In this document: one piece after another, positions 1-10,323 of the stretch
How the letters are laid out: the number at the start of each line of letters is the position of its first letter
Position numbering within the stretch: position 1 is the first letter of the stretch
Source: Gordonia westfalica
Lineage (GTDB): Bacteria > Actinomycetota > Actinomycetes > Mycobacteriales > Mycobacteriaceae
NCBI RefSeq assembly: GCF_900105725.1
Contig: NZ_FNLM01000034.1
Location: forward strand, 682,001 to 746,000
DNA length: 64,000 nt
Direction of reading: 5' to 3'
Program-made: the position numbers and the translations under genes
The notes under the pieces: generated by a model
The model's database searches: none
What the model was told of the DNA's origin: nothing
Seen by the model: only the letters and a program-made list of their open reading frames with translations

Positions 1-67
1 CGACACCCCCACCGACCTGCGCTACTGCATCAACTCGATCAGCCTGAAGCTCGAGCCGGCCGAGTAG
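1..67 (+). CDS. C-terminal fragment of an unidentified protein
   Basis: The window opens inside a plus-strand reading frame (codons in register from base 2) that closes with TAG at 65-67. The 21 visible residues end in LKLEPAE and contain one cysteine followed by INSIS. That is too little to assign a family. Codons are GC-rich at the third position, so the frame is probably real. The next genes on this side are on the opposite strand, so this gene converges on them. Confidence 0.55.
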   Translation, partial: DTPTDLRYCINSISLKLEPAE

Positions 68-142
68 GACTGTCGCACCCGAGGTCACGGCCGGACAGAC
101 TGCCGTGACCCCGACTGCGGTGGGCTCCTACTGCAGTGACCC

Positions 143-389
143 CTAACTCGGCGCCGACTGCTCCCGTTCCTTCTGCTCCTTCTCCTGCTGTTCCTTCTCC
201 TCCGGCTGCGGAATCGAGATCTTGTCGTCGTCGACCGGCTTCTCTTCGGCCGGCTTCTCTTCGACCGGCGCCGGGGCCGGCGGCGAGACGTCGACGAGCG
301 TGTGCGCGAAGGGCGCCGGGTCCAACGCCGAGAGCGGCCGAGAACATGAGCGCTGCGATGATGCGGACCGCGGGGACGATATGAGTCAT
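143..389 (-). pseudogene. Small secreted protein, frame broken after the signal peptide
   Basis: A good ribosome binding site (GGAGGAAC) precedes ATG 387-389, which starts a typical signal peptide (MTHIVPAVRIIAALMFSAAL). Past about base 330 this frame gives arginine-rich junk. A frame offset by one base instead gives a Pro/Glu/Lys-rich mature domain with EEKP repeats, very high GC3 and a TAG stop at 143-145. The signal peptide and mature part therefore lie in different frames, so the gene carries either one extra base or two missing bases near 321-332. It is a paralogue of the intact gene at 621-902, sharing the leader (RBS and first ~20 residues). Function is unknown. It could be a decayed copy or a sequence error; the direction of the shift differs from the other frameshifts in this window. 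Confidence 0.55.
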
Positions 390-556
390 CGGGGGGTTCC
401 TCCACGTCGAGTAGAACGTTGATGCGTCCTCGGTGAGACCAAGATCACATTCCACTTCATAACAGAGGTTACGGGCGCTTTGTCCGGTTTTCGTCAACTG
501 CCCTTTCGTGGGTCGATTGACCAAGTCGCTTGTGCCAGAGTGCAACTCATGAGAAG

Positions 557-587
557 AAGGGTGCCCGCAGTCTTTGCGGGCACCCTT
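557..587 (-). terminator. Strong stem-loop terminator
   Basis: A perfect 13-bp stem (557-569 with 575-587) with a five-base loop lies just downstream of the minus-strand secreted-protein gene ending at 621. Read on the minus strand, the stem is followed by a pyrimidine-rich TTCTTCTC tail. Confidence 0.75.
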
Positions 588-620
588 TCAGATACTTCTC
601 GGGTCAGGACAGTGCGACCC

Positions 621-902
621 TCACTTCTCGACTGACGGGTCTTCAGGTTCTTCCGGTGCCGGCTCGGGGAAACTGTGCTCCAGCGGCACATGCACGAACT
701 CGGCCGGCTCGGACGCCGCGTCGTTGCCGCCACCCGGGTCGCCCGGCTGCGTCGAGACGACACCGGGAGCGCACGGCGCGACCTGGCCGTTCGCGAGGTC
801 GATCTGGCAGGGCTGAGCGTTGGCGACCGCGGCTCCGCCGGCGAGCGCGGCCGAGAAGGCCAGGGCTGCGATGACGCGTGTCGCGGGGACGATTCGGACC
901 AT
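621..902 (-). CDS. Small secreted hypothetical protein
   Basis: 93 residues. A signal peptide runs through about residue 29 (MVRIVPATRVIAALAFSAAL, then AVANA), predicting export and cleavage before QPCQ. The mature ~64 residues have two cysteines about 14 apart (possible disulfide) and a Pro/Glu/Asp-rich acidic tail. GGAGGAACCC sits upstream of the ATG, the same leader as the neighbouring paralogue at 143-389. Function is not recognised. Size and layout suit a small actinobacterial cell-wall or extracellular protein. A terminator stem-loop follows at 557-587, so the gene is probably monocistronic. Confidence 0.7.
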   Translation of the reverse strand: MVRIVPATRVIAALAFSAALAGGAAVANAQPCQIDLANGQVAPCAPGVVSTQPGDPGGGNDAASEPAEFVHVPLEHSFPEPAPEEPEDPSVEK

Positions 903-1035
903 CTGGGTTCCTCCACGTTGAGTCGAGCGTTGTTTGCCTCGTGTTGAGGCTCCGTTTACGCTCCGCTTCCCTTCGCGTCACCCGTGGCGTTTTCTGTCCG
1001 ATTTCATTCGTTCCGGTGACACCGGTCACACAGAA

Positions 1036-1072
1036 ACAGAGGTTCTCGCCTTTCGCGGGCGAGAACCTCTGT
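1036..1072 (-). terminator. Stem-loop terminator after hemQ
   Basis: Perfect 15-bp inverted repeat (1036-1050 with 1058-1072), seven-base loop, starting 20 bases past the hemQ stop on the minus strand. It would end the hemE-hemY-hemQ transcript. Only a short T-rich tail follows. Confidence 0.75.
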
Positions 1073-1091
1073 CGTCGTGTGTCGCGGTGGG

Positions 1092-1796
1092 TCAGGGCAG
1101 GGCGTCGATGAGCGCCGAGACCTCGACGCGCGGCCCGGTGAAGAACGGGGTCTCCTCGCGGACGTGCATGCGGGCCTCGGTGGCACGCAGGTTGCGCATC
1201 AGGTCGACGATGCGGTGCAGTTCGGGGGCTTCGAAGGCGAGCAGCCATTCGTAGTCGCCGAGAGCGAACGACGACACCGTGTTGGCGCGGACGTCCTTGT
1301 ACTCGCGGGCGGCCTTGCCGTGATCGGCGAGCATCTTGCGACGCTCCTCGTCGGGTAGCAAGTACCACTCGTAGGACCGCACGAACGGATACACGCAGAT
1401 GTAGTTGCCCGCTTCCTCACCGGCGAGGAAGGCCGGGATGTGGCTCTTGTTGAACTCGGCGGGCCGGTGCAGCGCCACGTTGCTCCAGACAGCGTTGCAG
1501 GCACGGCCGAGGACGGTCTCGCGACGGAATTTCGCGTAGGCGGCCTGAATGGATTCGACGTCCGCGGCATGCCACCAGATCATGAAGTCCGCGTCGGCGC
1601 GGAGTCCCGAGACGTCGTACACGCCGCGGACCACGACGCCGGTGTCCTCGAGGGACTTGAAGAAGTCGGCGGCATCCGATTTCGCCTGGTCACGGTCGGC
1701 GCCGAGCTCGCCGGGGCGGACGGCGAAGACCGAGAACATGAGGTAGCGGATCGTGGAGTTGAGTTCTGAGTAATCCAAGCGGGCCATGTCTGACAT
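1092..1796 (-). CDS. hemQ: Coproheme decarboxylase HemQ (ChdC)
   Basis: 234 residues, normal for the actinobacterial clade. HemQ removes two propionates from coproheme with hydrogen peroxide, the last step of the coproporphyrin-dependent heme pathway. The key residues line up with the Corynebacterium diphtheriae enzyme at a constant offset of one: catalytic Tyr136 (VYPFVRS), proximal His159 (ADHG), distal His119 (KSHIPAF). It sits 29 bases after hemY in a minus-strand operon hemE-hemY-hemQ. ATG 1794-1796 is chosen; an in-frame ATG nine bases later (MARLDY) is a possible alternative since neither has a strong RBS. M. tuberculosis equivalent: Rv2676c. Confidence 0.93.
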   Translation of the reverse strand: MSDMARLDYSELNSTIRYLMFSVFAVRPGELGADRDQAKSDAADFFKSLEDTGVVVRGVYDVSGLRADADFMIWWHAADVESIQAAYAKFRRETVLGRACNAVWSNVALHRPAEFNKSHIPAFLAGEEAGNYICVYPFVRSYEWYLLPDEERRKMLADHGKAAREYKDVRANTVSSFALGDYEWLLAFEAPELHRIVDLMRNLRATEARMHVREETPFFTGPRVEVSALIDALP

Positions 1797-1825
1797 GGTG
1801 CCACCGCCGCCGGGACGACGAACAG

Positions 1826-3235
1826 TCAGGTCAGCTCGGTCAGCAGCGCCGACACGGCGCGTCCGGCCTGGCCGATGCAGGCCGGGACACCGACCCCCGC
1901 ATACGACGACCCGGCGAGTGCGAGTCGACTCGGCCGCGACGCGGCGACCTGTGCCATAGCGGCCAGGTGCCCCGGTCCGTAGACCGGTAGGCCGTTGGTC
2001 CAGCGCTGCACATAGGTGTCGAGGACGTTCGGCGACGCGGGTGCCACACCTGCGGCCCGGCACACCTCGTCGAGATCCTCGAGCGCCTCGGCCCGCAGCC
2101 GGTCGTCGACGCCCGGTTCGGCGTCGACGTCGGGTACCGGCGCTCCGAACCGGCCGAACGACGCCCGCACCGAGGCCGGCGCATCGTCGTGCGACAGATG
2201 CCCCCACTTCTGCGAGCTGAGGGTGAAGGCCTTGGCGCGCAGGCTCTCCCCGGTCCCGACGAGCACCCCGGAACGATCGGGTAACGGCGTGCCGGGGGCG
2301 AGCGCGATCGACACCACGACCGACGACGCCCCCCGAACCGCGCGCAGCGGGGCGGCGAAGTCGGGCAGCGAGCGCCGTAGGAGGTGTCCGGCCTGCCAGG
2401 CGGGGACGGCGAGGATGACGCCGTCGTAGTCGCGCACGCCCTCGCGGGCCCCACCGGCGACGTCGAGCGCCCAGCCGGTGGCCGTCGGTTCCAGACCACG
2501 GACGTAGGAGCAGAGTTCGGGTTCCACGGCCGCGGCGGTTCGTAGTGCGTCGAGGAGGACCCGGTAGCCGCCCACGAGGGTGCCGAACACGGGACCCGAA
2601 CCGGAGGCGTCGGCGACGAGACCGGCGACGGCCTCGGTGAGGTTCGCCGCACCGGCGTCGAGTCGCGCCGCCAGCGCGGGGAGCGCCTCACGTAGTCCGA
2701 TGTCGGCGGCGAGGCTCGAGTAGACGCCGCCGAGCATGGGATCGACGCTGCGGGCGACCACCGATGCCCCGAAACGGTCGGCGACGAGGTCCCCGACCGT
2801 CGGGTCCGACGACGGGTCCCAGCGCCAGGGGCGTTGTGTCTCGGAGTGGATGAGTTCGAGGTCGGCAGGTTCGGCGAGGCCGGCAACCGCCTCGGGAGAC
2901 GCCGGGATGCCCATCAGCGCCGGGGTCGGCAGCGGGTGCAGGCGTCCGCCGGACCACACGGCCGGACGCCGGCCGGTCGGTGAGACGACCCGATCCCCCA
3001 GTCCGAGTTCGTCGACAAGACCCAGCGCTTCCGGCCGTCGGACGATGAACGCCTCGGCCCCGACATCGACGGACTGCCCGCCGACCGTCGTGGTGTGCAG
3101 GACACCGCCGAGTCGTTCGCTCGCCTCGAGGACGTCGATCCGCGCGTCGGCGCCGAGTTCGCGACGCAGCCGGTACGCCGCCGTCAGACCGGAGACACCC
3201 CCGCCGACGACCGCGATCCGGCGCCGGGCACTCAT
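1826..3235 (-). CDS. hemY: Coproporphyrinogen/protoporphyrinogen oxidase (CgoX/HemY type)
   Basis: 469 residues. A flavin amine-oxidase-fold enzyme with the N-terminal FAD dinucleotide motif GGGVSG at residues 11-16 followed by the VLEA strand end near 36, and the C-terminal FAD-contact segment [15 protein letters not shown]. In organisms with HemQ this enzyme oxidises coproporphyrinogen III to coproporphyrin III rather than acting on protoporphyrinogen. The ATG overlaps the hemE stop by one base (TGATG), indicating translational coupling. Often labelled hemG in actinobacteria (Rv2677c). Confidence 0.92.
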   Translation of the reverse strand: MSARRRIAVVGGGVSGLTAAYRLRRELGADARIDVLEASERLGGVLHTTTVGGQSVDVGAEAFIVRRPEALGLVDELGLGDRVVSPTGRRPAVWSGGRLHPLPTPALMGIPASPEAVAGLAEPADLELIHSETQRPWRWDPSSDPTVGDLVADRFGASVVARSVDPMLGGVYSSLAADIGLREALPALAARLDAGAANLTEAVAGLVADASGSGPVFGTLVGGYRVLLDALRTAAAVEPELCSYVRGLEPTATGWALDVAGGAREGVRDYDGVILAVPAWQAGHLLRRSLPDFAAPLRAVRGASSVVVSIALAPGTPLPDRSGVLVGTGESLRAKAFTLSSQKWGHLSHDDAPASVRASFGRFGAPVPDVDAEPGVDDRLRAEALEDLDEVCRAAGVAPASPNVLDTYVQRWTNGLPVYGPGHLAAMAQVAASRPSRLALAGSSYAGVGVPACIGQAGRAVSALLTELT

Positions 3236-4296
3236 CAGAGGCTGTGGATCAGTTCGACGGCGCGGGTGAGGACGTCCGGGTCGGTGCCCGGCAGCACCCC
3301 GTGGCCGAGGTTGAAGATGTGGCCGATCGCACCGGCCTCGATCGCCCGGTCACCGTCGGCGACCACGCGACGCACCTCGGTGTCGACGACCTCCGGGCCC
3401 GCGAAGAGCAGCGTCGGGTCGAGGTTGCCCTGGACCGCCTTGCCCGGCCCGACGCGGCGGACGGCCTCGTCGAGCGGCACCCGCCAGTCGACGCCGATCA
3501 CGTCGGCCCCGACGTGGGCCATGGGCGCGAGCAGTTCGCCGGTCCCGACACCGAAGTGGATGCGCGGGACGCCGTATCCGGCGACCTCGGCGAGGACGCG
3601 GGCGCTGTGCGGCGCGACGAAACGCTGGTAGTCGGCGGCCGACAGCATGCCCGCCCAGGAGTCGAAGAGCTGGATGGCATCGACGCCGGCGTCGAGCTGG
3701 ACCTGCAGGAAGGCGATGGTGATGTCGGCTAGGCGGGCCATCAGTTCGGCCCAGGTCTCCGGGTCGCCGTGCATCATCGCCTTGGTGCGCTCGTAGTTGC
3801 GGCTCGGCCCGCCCTCGATGAGGTAGGACGCGAGGGTGAACGGCGCACCGGCGAAACCGATCAGCGCGGTGTCGCCGAGCTGGGCGAGCAGCAGCTCGAT
3901 GGCATGGGAGATCGCGCCCACCGAGGCTGGTTCCAGCCGCGGGATGCGGGAGACGGCCTCGGCCGACCGCACCGGTTCGGCGATCACCGGGCCGGTGCCG
4001 GCGACGATGTCGAGGTCGATGCCCGCGGCCTTGAGCGGCACGACGATGTCGGAGAACAGGATCGCGGCGTCGACGTCGTGGCGACGCACCGGCTGCATGG
4101 TGATCTCGCAGACCAGCTCGGCGTCGAAGCAGGATTCGAGCATGCCGTGGTCCGCGCGGATCGCGCGGTACTCGGGCAGGGAACGGCCCGCCTGCCGCAT
4201 GAACCACACCGGACGGCGTGACGGGGTCGCTCCCGTGGCCGCGGCGACGAGCGGCAGGTGCGACCGATGGACCCGGGTACCAGTTACGTTCGACAT
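3235..4296 (-). CDS. hemE: Uroporphyrinogen decarboxylase
   Basis: 353 residues from ATG 4294-4296; a GTG directly before it (4297-4299) could also serve. It decarboxylates the four acetate side chains of uroporphyrinogen III to give coproporphyrinogen III in the cytosol. The family signature [12 protein letters not shown] is at about residues 27-38, and the catalytic aspartate lies in ILFSDIVVP. First gene of the hemE-hemY-hemQ operon. A weak RBS (AGAG) precedes the start. The divergent DUF3000 gene begins about 130 bases away. Confidence 0.94.
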   Translation of the reverse strand: MSNVTGTRVHRSHLPLVAAATGATPSRRPVWFMRQAGRSLPEYRAIRADHGMLESCFDAELVCEITMQPVRRHDVDAAILFSDIVVPLKAAGIDLDIVAGTGPVIAEPVRSAEAVSRIPRLEPASVGAISHAIELLLAQLGDTALIGFAGAPFTLASYLIEGGPSRNYERTKAMMHGDPETWAELMARLADITIAFLQVQLDAGVDAIQLFDSWAGMLSAADYQRFVAPHSARVLAEVAGYGVPRIHFGVGTGELLAPMAHVGADVIGVDWRVPLDEAVRRVGPGKAVQGNLDPTLLFAGPEVVDTEVRRVVADGDRAIEAGAIGHIFNLGHGVLPGTDPDVLTRAVELIHSL

Positions 4297-4417
4297 CACC
4301 GTTTACTCTGCCATGTTCGGAGTTCCGGCCCGCCACTGCCGCACATCCGTGCCCGCCTCCGGCGATTCGGGGGCCGCCGACTCGGCGCGCCTCCGCCGCG
4401 GCCAGGCACGACACCCC

Positions 4418-4430
4418 TACGGTCGAACGG
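4418..4430 (+). promoter_or_regulatory. -10 hexamer of a leaderless promoter for the DUF3000 gene
   Basis: TACGGT (4418-4423) matches TANNNT and is followed after six bases by the GTG start at 4430. No ribosome binding site is present, so the transcript likely begins at the start codon. Confidence 0.5.
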
Positions 4431-5082
4431 TGACTTCTTCGGGAGCTCCGGACGAGCCTGCTGATTTCCGCGCGGCAGTGGAGTCGCTGCATGCTGCCCG
4501 CGTCCGCCGGGAGATCGAGGTCGGGCCCATCCGCCCGCCGCAGCGTCTGGCGCCGTACAGCTATGCCGTCGGCGCCGAGGTGCGCCCGCCCGACGACCCC
4601 GACATCGTGCCCACCGACTCCCAGGGCACCGCATTCGGACGGCTGATCCTGCTGTACGACCCGGCCGGGCAGGAAGCCTGGAACGGGACGATCCGACTCG
4701 TCGCCTATCTCCAGGCCGAGGTCGAGGCCGCGCTGGCGATGGATCCGCTGCTGCCGGAGGTGGCCTGGAGTTGGCTGTCCGACGCCCTCGGCGTCCCGGT
4801 CGGTGAGAGCAGCACCCCGAGCACTCCCCCGACGGCCCGTCCCCGAACGGCACCGCCCACCGCATCGAGGTCACCGCGCTCGGCGGCACCGTCACCTCGA
4901 CCACGTCGGTCCGCTACGGCGACATCGCCGGGCCGCCGCGCGCCCACCAGCTCGAGGTCCGGGCGTCGTGGACTGCGCTGACCGCCGACGGCCTCAACGG
5001 ACACCTCGAGGCCTTCTGCGAGGTGTTGGCGTCCGCGGCCGGCCTGCCTCCGGCGGGCGTGACCCAACTCGGCGCGACGTGA
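4430..5082 (+). pseudogene. DUF3000 family protein, reading frame interrupted
   Basis: The N-terminal half (GTG 4430 to about 4830) reads as a DUF3000 protein: an APYSYAVGAEV segment, then GRLILLYDPAGQEAWNG, then WSWLSDALG. The C-terminal half (HRIEVTALGGTVTSTTS ... LEVRASW ... AAGLPPAG) continues in another frame to TGA 5080-5082. The frames join smoothly if one C is restored to the CCCCC run at 4826-4830, giving STPPDGPSPNGTAHR. Restoring one base makes the length a multiple of three (217 residues). The stop overlaps the GTG of the RNase D gene by four bases, as expected for a working operon. Homologue of Rv2680; biochemical function unknown. A homopolymer sequence error is more likely than true gene loss. 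Confidence 0.75.
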
Positions 5083-6380
5083 GCACCGTGGACACCGCAC
5101 CCGAGAACCAGACAGCCGAGAATCAGGCACCAGGAGACGACGAGGCTCCCGAGGTCGAGCCGTTGCTCGCCCCCGCCGACGGTGTCCCGCCGGTGCTGTC
5201 GACCGCGGCGGAGTTCGCCGACGCGGCCCGAGCACTCGCCGCGGGTGAGGGCCCGATCGCCGTCGACACCGAACGTGCCTCCGGCTACCGCTACTCACAG
5301 CGCGCGTACCTGATCCAGATCAAACGACGCGGCGCCGGCAGCTTCCTGCTCGACCCGATCGCCGATCCCGAGGCCCTCACCCCGGTGATCGACGCGCTAC
5401 GCGGACCCGAATGGGTGCTGCACGCCGCCGACCAGGATCTCCCGTGCCTGCGCGAGCTCGGCTTCGAATGCGTCGAGCTGTACGACACCGAACTCGCCGG
5501 ACGCCTCCTCGGGCTGGCGAAGGTGAACCTGGCGGCGATGGTCGCCCAGTTCCTCGGCCTCGGTCTGCTCAAGGGGCACGGCGCGGCGGACTGGTCGCGG
5601 CGGCCCCTCCCCGACGACTGGCTGAACTACGCCGCGCTCGACGTCGAGGTGCTCGTCGAGCTGCGCGACGCGATGGACGCGGCACTGGCCGAATCCGGCA
5701 AGGACGGCTGGGCCCGTGAGGAGTTCGCCTACGTGCTGTCCCGTCCGCCGGCGCCGCCACGCACCGACCGGTGGCGCAAGACGTCGAACATCCACACCGT
5801 GAAGTCTGCCCGCGCCCTCGCCGCGGTACGCGAATTGTGGACGGCACGTGAGGAATTGGCCGAACGTCGCGATGTCGCCCCCGGCCGCGTGCTGCCCGAC
5901 ACCGCGATCGTCAACGCCGCGACCGTCGACCCCAAGTCGAACAACGAACTGACCCGCCTGCCGATCTTCGGCGGCCCCCGCCAGCGGCGCCAGGCCGGAA
6001 TCTGGCTCAGTGCCTTGCAGCGGGCGCGCGAACTGCCCGAGAGCGAGCTGCCGGACCGCAAGACCACCGGTCCCGGACTACCACCGGTGAGCCGGTGGGA
6101 TCAGCGCAACCCGGAGGCCGCGGCCCGGATGCAGAAGGTCCGTCCCGCACTCAAAGAGGTCGCCGAGAACCACACCCTCCCGGTGGAGAACCTCCTCGCC
6201 CCGGACGTCGTCCGCCAGCTGTGCTGGGACGGCCTGGACGAACCGGTCACCCCCGAGGCCGTGGATGCGCATCTCGCGGCCGCCGGGGCCCGTGAGTGGC
6301 AGCGCCGGCTCTGCGTCGACCCGCTGGCCGAGGCCCTGCGCGACGCCGGACCGGCCGGGAATCAGGGCACCGGCGAATAG
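5079..6380 (+). CDS. rnd: Ribonuclease D-like 3'-5' exonuclease with HRDC domain
   Basis: 433 residues from GTG 5079, overlapping the upstream stop by four bases (GTGA). The N-terminal ~60 residues are an acidic extension. The DEDD exonuclease domain (about 70-240) shows Exo I (AVDTERA), Exo II (HAADQDLPCL) and Exo III with Tyr-type spacing (WLNYAALDVEVL). An HRDC nucleic-acid-binding domain follows around residues 260-340 and a second HRDC-like C-terminal region after that. The family trims 3' ends of structured RNAs such as tRNA precursors. Matches Rv2681 in position and layout. Confidence 0.88.
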   Translation: MSTVDTAPENQTAENQAPGDDEAPEVEPLLAPADGVPPVLSTAAEFADAARALAAGEGPIAVDTERASGYRYSQRAYLIQIKRRGAGSFLLDPIADPEALTPVIDALRGPEWVLHAADQDLPCLRELGFECVELYDTELAGRLLGLAKVNLAAMVAQFLGLGLLKGHGAADWSRRPLPDDWLNYAALDVEVLVELRDAMDAALAESGKDGWAREEFAYVLSRPPAPPRTDRWRKTSNIHTVKSARALAAVRELWTAREELAERRDVAPGRVLPDTAIVNAATVDPKSNNELTRLPIFGGPRQRRQAGIWLSALQRARELPESELPDRKTTGPGLPPVSRWDQRNPEAAARMQKVRPALKEVAENHTLPVENLLAPDVVRQLCWDGLDEPVTPEAVDAHLAAAGAREWQRRLCVDPLAEALRDAGPAGNQGTGE

Positions 6381-6459
6381 GCCGGCGCCGACCTGGGTAA
6401 GAGACACTCCGACAGGAACGACCTCGCACAGGCACGACCTCACGGAATGGGAGCACTCA

Positions 6460-6888
6460 GTGGCCACAGTCTCTGTCGGTATCGACTCGGACCTCGACCC
6501 CGGTACGGCATGGGCACTCGCCAGTGATCTGTCGCGATTCGACGAGTGGATGACGATCTTCGGCGGATGGAAGTCCCCGATCCCGGACACGATCACCGAG
6601 GGGACGAAGATCTCGTCGCTGATCAAGGTCAAGGGGTTCCGCAACATCATCCACTGGTCGGTCACCGACTACGACGAACCCCGCCTGATCGCCCTGTCCG
6701 GTTCGGGCCGGGGCGGCGTGCAGATCGATCTGGCGATGAAGGTCGACGAGATCGTTGACGGCTCCTACTTCGACCTGTCCGCCGAACTGTCCGGCGGACT
6801 GCTCAACGGACCGGTCGGGCGACTCGTCGCGAAGGTACTGGAATCCGATGTGCACAAGTCGATCTCGAATCTCGCCACCCTGCGCTGA
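6460..6888 (+). CDS. SRPBCC (START-like) family protein
   Basis: 142 residues from GTG 6460, which has GGGAG six bases upstream. The sequence fits the SRPBCC helix-grip fold: an N-terminal strand (VSVGIDSDLDPGTAWALASDLSRF), a central beta sheet and a long C-terminal helix (PVGRLVAKVLESDVHKSISNLATL). Such proteins form a deep hydrophobic pocket that binds lipids, polyketides or other ligands; no ligand can be named here. It lies between rnd and the convergent dxs. Confidence 0.75.
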   Translation: MATVSVGIDSDLDPGTAWALASDLSRFDEWMTIFGGWKSPIPDTITEGTKISSLIKVKGFRNIIHWSVTDYDEPRLIALSGSGRGGVQIDLAMKVDEIVDGSYFDLSAELSGGLLNGPVGRLVAKVLESDVHKSISNLATLR

Positions 6889-6923
6889 GGTACTCGGGTC
6901 ACCCGTCGGGATCGACTCGGGTG

Positions 6924-8882
6924 TCAGTCCTCCGCGCGACTCGGCGCCGGGTCCGCGGGCTTCTCGATCTGGCCTTCCAGCGCGGGGCCGGCCTGCATCC
7001 CCGACACCGTCGCGGTGATCGAACGGGCCAGATCCTGTGCGGTCAGACCGAGTTCGCCGAGGATCTGCCCACGCGAGGCGTGCTCGATGAACTCCTGCGG
7101 AATGCCCTTGATCTGCACCGGAACCGGCACCTCGGCCGCCGAGAGTGCTCCCGCGACAGCCGATCCCACACCGCCGCTGACGCATCCGTCCTCGAGGGTG
7201 ACGACCAGGCGGTGACGACGGGCGACCTCGACGACCGAGGTCGGCACCGGCAGCACCCAGCGCGGGTCGATGACGGTGGCCACGATGCCCTGCTGGGCCA
7301 GGCGTTCGGCGGTGTCGACCGCGAGGCCGCAGAAGGCGCCGACCGCGACGATGAGCACGTCGCCGGTCGCCGGACCCAGGTCGCGGTCGCTGCGATGCAG
7401 CACGTCGACACCGCCGTCGAGTCGCTCGACCGCCCGGATGTCCTCGGGGACAGCACCTTTGCAGAACCGGAGCGCGGTCGGCCCGTCGTCGACACCGAGT
7501 GCCTCGTCGAACTCCTCGCGCAGCCGGAGTGCGTCGCGCGGCGCGGCCACCCGCAGGCCGGGGACCATCGCCATCAGCGACAGATCCCACATGCCGTGGT
7601 GGCTGGGCCCGTCGGGTCCGGTGATGCCCGACCGGTCGAGTACGAGGGTGACCGGTTGCTTCAGCAGTGCGACGTCCATCAGCAGCTGGTCGAAGGCGCG
7701 GTTGAGGAAGGTCGAGTAGATGGCGACGACCGGGTGCAGACTGCCAAGGGCCAGACCCGCCGCCGAGGTCATCGCATGCTGTTCGGCGATCCCGACGTCG
7801 AACATCCGGTCGGGGTAGCGCTCCCCGAACGGCGTCAGTCCGGTGGGTCCCGGCATGGCCGCGGTGATCGCGACGACGTCGGGACGATTGGCACCGGCGT
7901 CGAGCAGGGCCGCGGAGAAGACCTTGGTCCAGTCCTGCGGTGCGACGCTGGTCGGACGGCCGGTGACGGGGTCGATGATGCCGGTGGCGTGCATCTGGTC
8001 GGCGACGTGGTTCTCCGCGTGGGCATAACCCATGCCCTTGCGGGTGACGGTGTGCACGATGACCGGTCCGCCGAAGTCGTGGGCGTGCCGCAGAGCCGAC
8101 TCGACGGCTCCGATGTCGTGTCCGTCGACCGGTCCGACGTACTTGAGTCCGAGGTCGGTGAACATCGCCTGGGGCGCCAGCAGGTCCTTGAGGCCGCTCT
8201 TCATGCCGTGGAGCACCGCATAGGCCGGTTCGCCGACGACGGGCACCTGCTTGACGACGCGGCGGCTCTCGTCGAGGAACTTCTCGTATCCGGGCTGCAG
8301 GCGCAGACCCGAAAGGTGGCTCGCCAGACCGCCGATGGTCGGGGCGTAGGAGCGGCCGTTGTCGTTGACGACGATCACGACGCGTCGGTTGCAGGCGGCG
8401 ATGTTGTTGATCGCCTCCCAGCACATGCCGCCGGTGAGGGCGCCGTCGCCGACCACCGCGACCACGGTGCGGTCTGGCTGGCCGGTCAGCTCGAAGGACT
8501 TGGCCAGGCCGTCTGCGTACGACATGGCGGCCGAGGCGTGCGAGGACTCGATCCAGTCGTGCTCGGATTCGGCTCGCTCCTGGTAGCCGGTCAGGCCGCC
8601 GCGCTGACGCAGCTCGTCGAAGCCGTCCTTGCGGCCGGTCACGATCTTGTGAACGTAGCACTGGTGGCCGGTGTCGAAGAGGATCGGATCGTGCGGTGAG
8701 TCGAAGACGCGGTGGATCCCGAGTGTCAGTTCGACCACGCCGAGGTTGGGTCCGAGGTGCCCGCCGGTGGCCGCGACCTTCTCGATCAGGAACGTCCGGA
8801 TCTCGGAGGCGAGAGTCTCCATCTCCGCTTCCGACAGCGACCGCAGATCGGCCGGCGAGCTGATCCGGTCGAGCACACCCAT
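6924..8882 (-). CDS. dxs: 1-deoxy-D-xylulose-5-phosphate synthase
   Basis: 652 residues. Condenses pyruvate and glyceraldehyde 3-phosphate, using thiamine diphosphate and Mg2+, to start the MEP isoprenoid pathway. Visible signatures are the substrate-binding histidine in TGHQCYVHK (near 73), the ThDP-binding GDGALTGG...NDN (145-175) and the transketolase pyrimidine-domain segment [19 protein letters not shown]. The start ATG 8880-8882 has GGAGGAA five bases upstream. The gene stands alone on the minus strand. Equivalent to Rv2682c (dxs1). Confidence 0.95.
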   Translation of the reverse strand: MGVLDRISSPADLRSLSEAEMETLASEIRTFLIEKVAATGGHLGPNLGVVELTLGIHRVFDSPHDPILFDTGHQCYVHKIVTGRKDGFDELRQRGGLTGYQERAESEHDWIESSHASAAMSYADGLAKSFELTGQPDRTVVAVVGDGALTGGMCWEAINNIAACNRRVVIVVNDNGRSYAPTIGGLASHLSGLRLQPGYEKFLDESRRVVKQVPVVGEPAYAVLHGMKSGLKDLLAPQAMFTDLGLKYVGPVDGHDIGAVESALRHAHDFGGPVIVHTVTRKGMGYAHAENHVADQMHATGIIDPVTGRPTSVAPQDWTKVFSAALLDAGANRPDVVAITAAMPGPTGLTPFGERYPDRMFDVGIAEQHAMTSAAGLALGSLHPVVAIYSTFLNRAFDQLLMDVALLKQPVTLVLDRSGITGPDGPSHHGMWDLSLMAMVPGLRVAAPRDALRLREEFDEALGVDDGPTALRFCKGAVPEDIRAVERLDGGVDVLHRSDRDLGPATGDVLIVAVGAFCGLAVDTAERLAQQGIVATVIDPRWVLPVPTSVVEVARRHRLVVTLEDGCVSGGVGSAVAGALSAAEVPVPVQIKGIPQEFIEHASRGQILGELGLTAQDLARSITATVSGMQAGPALEGQIEKPADPAPSRAED

Positions 8883-9030
8883 CGTTTCCTCCATCACGTG
8901 ACGTCCCCGGGGGAATCCCGGTTCACGATCCCGGGAGAAAACCCCCGGCCCATAACCCGTCAGTCTACGGAAGCATTCGACGCCACCCCGCCCCGCGGAT
9001 GGCCGACGGGCGTTCACCGGAAGTGTCGGC

Positions 9031-10323
9031 TCACGCGCGGACCAGACACGCGACGGCCTCCACATGGTGTGTCAGCGGGAAAGCGTCGAAGCCGCGCACC
9101 TGCGCCACCCGATATCCGTGCCGGACGAAGAGACCGAGATCACGTGCGAACCTCGCCGCGTCACAACCGACGTGCACCACGACGGCCGGTTGCGCGGCCG
9201 TGATCGCCTCGATCACCCGCTCGCCGGCACCGGTGCGCGGCGGGTCCAGGACGACGATGTCGGGGGCCTCGCCGAGATCGTGCAGCCGGGCCGCCACCTC
9301 ACCCCGGTGGGTGACCACCCGGTCGCCGTCGGCGTCGAAGGTCCGGGTCGCGGCCGCCAGCGCCCCGGCGTCGGAGTCGACGATGTGCACCCGCTGGAGC
9401 CCGCCGTCGAGGCCGTCGAGCAGCGCACCCGCGAACACTCCGGCACCGCCGTAGAGGTCCCAGGCGACCCGCGGCGTCGAATCCAGACGGCCCCGGACGT
9501 AGTCGACCACCGTGTCGGCGTAGGTCTGAGGCGCGGCGCGGTGCGCCTGCCAGAATCCGGTCACCGGGATGTCCCAGGTCCGGTCGCCTACGCGGTGCAC
9601 GGCGTAATCGGCGCCCTCGACGACCGTCTGGGCGCGGGGTCGGGACCTGCGCCGGCGGTTCTGCTGTGCGCGTCGCCGTGCGTCGCCGTGACGGACCTCG
9701 GCGACCGGCGCGAGCTCGGTGATGTGCCGGACGCCGTCGGCGTCGAGGACGACCGCCAGTTCGGCGTGCGGGGTGAACCGGCGACCGGCGAGGTCGTCGA
9801 CCATCCCCGGCGTCGGCTGGACGCAGACGTCGTGGATCACCGCGGAACCGCGGAACGCGTGCTGACCCGCACGACCGCGTCCGTCGACGGCCAGCCGCGT
9901 CCGGATGCGCCAGCCGGTGTCGGTACCCGGCAACCTGTCGACCCCGCGCGTCGCGAGGTCGGTGGCGGCGATCGTCGTCTCGTCGAGATGGCCCACCCGA
10001 CTCAGGACGTCTAGCAGTACGGCCTGTTTCAGGTCGCGCGCGTGCCCGGGTTCGATGTGGGCGAGGTCGCAGCAGCCCGCTCCCCCGGCCGCCGCCGGAC
10101 ACGCCACTGGAATCCGGCGCGGGGACCGATCGAGGATCTCGACCGCGTCGCCCCGCCAGTACGAGTCGTGGCGGTCGTCGGTGATCTCGGCGACCACCCG
10201 CTCCCCGGGGATCGCACCACGCACGAACAGCACCCGGCCGTCGGCGCGGCCGACCGCCTCCCCGCCGTTGGCCGGGCGATCGACGGTGACCTCGACGCGA
10301 TGCGTCGTCGCCGGGGGTGTCAT
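9031..10323 (-). CDS. TRAM-domain class I SAM-dependent RNA uridine methyltransferase (TrmA/RumA family)
   Basis: 430 residues. An N-terminal TRAM RNA-binding domain (about 1-65) is followed by cysteines C75, C84 and C85 (IPVACP, GAGCCDL) that fit a [4Fe-4S] site. The C-terminal Rossmann methyltransferase has motif [12 protein letters not shown], motif [12 protein letters not shown] and the nucleophilic cysteine in [14 protein letters not shown]. The family makes 5-methyluridine in tRNA or 23S rRNA; the target here is not determinable. The start codon overlaps the APC permease stop by four bases (ATGA), so translation is coupled. Equivalent of Rv2689c. Confidence 0.88.
   Translation of the reverse strand: MTPPATTHRVEVTVDRPANGGEAVGRADGRVLFVRGAIPGERVVAEITDDRHDSYWRGDAVEILDRSPRRIPVACPAAAGGAGCCDLAHIEPGHARDLKQAVLLDVLSRVGHLDETTIAATDLATRGVDRLPGTDTGWRIRTRLAVDGRGRAGQHAFRGSAVIHDVCVQPTPGMVDDLAGRRFTPHAELAVVLDADGVRHITELAPVAEVRHGDARRRAQQNRRRRSRPRAQTVVEGADYAVHRVGDRTWDIPVTGFWQAHRAAPQTYADTVVDYVRGRLDSTPRVAWDLYGGAGVFAGALLDGLDGGLQRVHIVDSDAGALAAATRTFDADGDRVVTHRGEVAARLHDLGEAPDIVVLDPPRTGAGERVIEAITAAQPAVVVHVGCDAARFARDLGLFVRHGYRVAQVRGFDAFPLTHHVEAVACLVRA

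Noticed and set aside
39..545. 168-codon minus-strand frame containing the first secreted protein's signal peptide
   Set aside because: After the signal peptide this frame is low-quality Arg/Gly sequence; the true mature region lies in the neighbouring frame.
6921..8699. A 592-codon plus-strand open frame
   Set aside because: It is the antisense shadow of dxs; residue composition is Arg/Asp/Gly/His-rich, and the opposite strand encodes a complete, motif-bearing enzyme.
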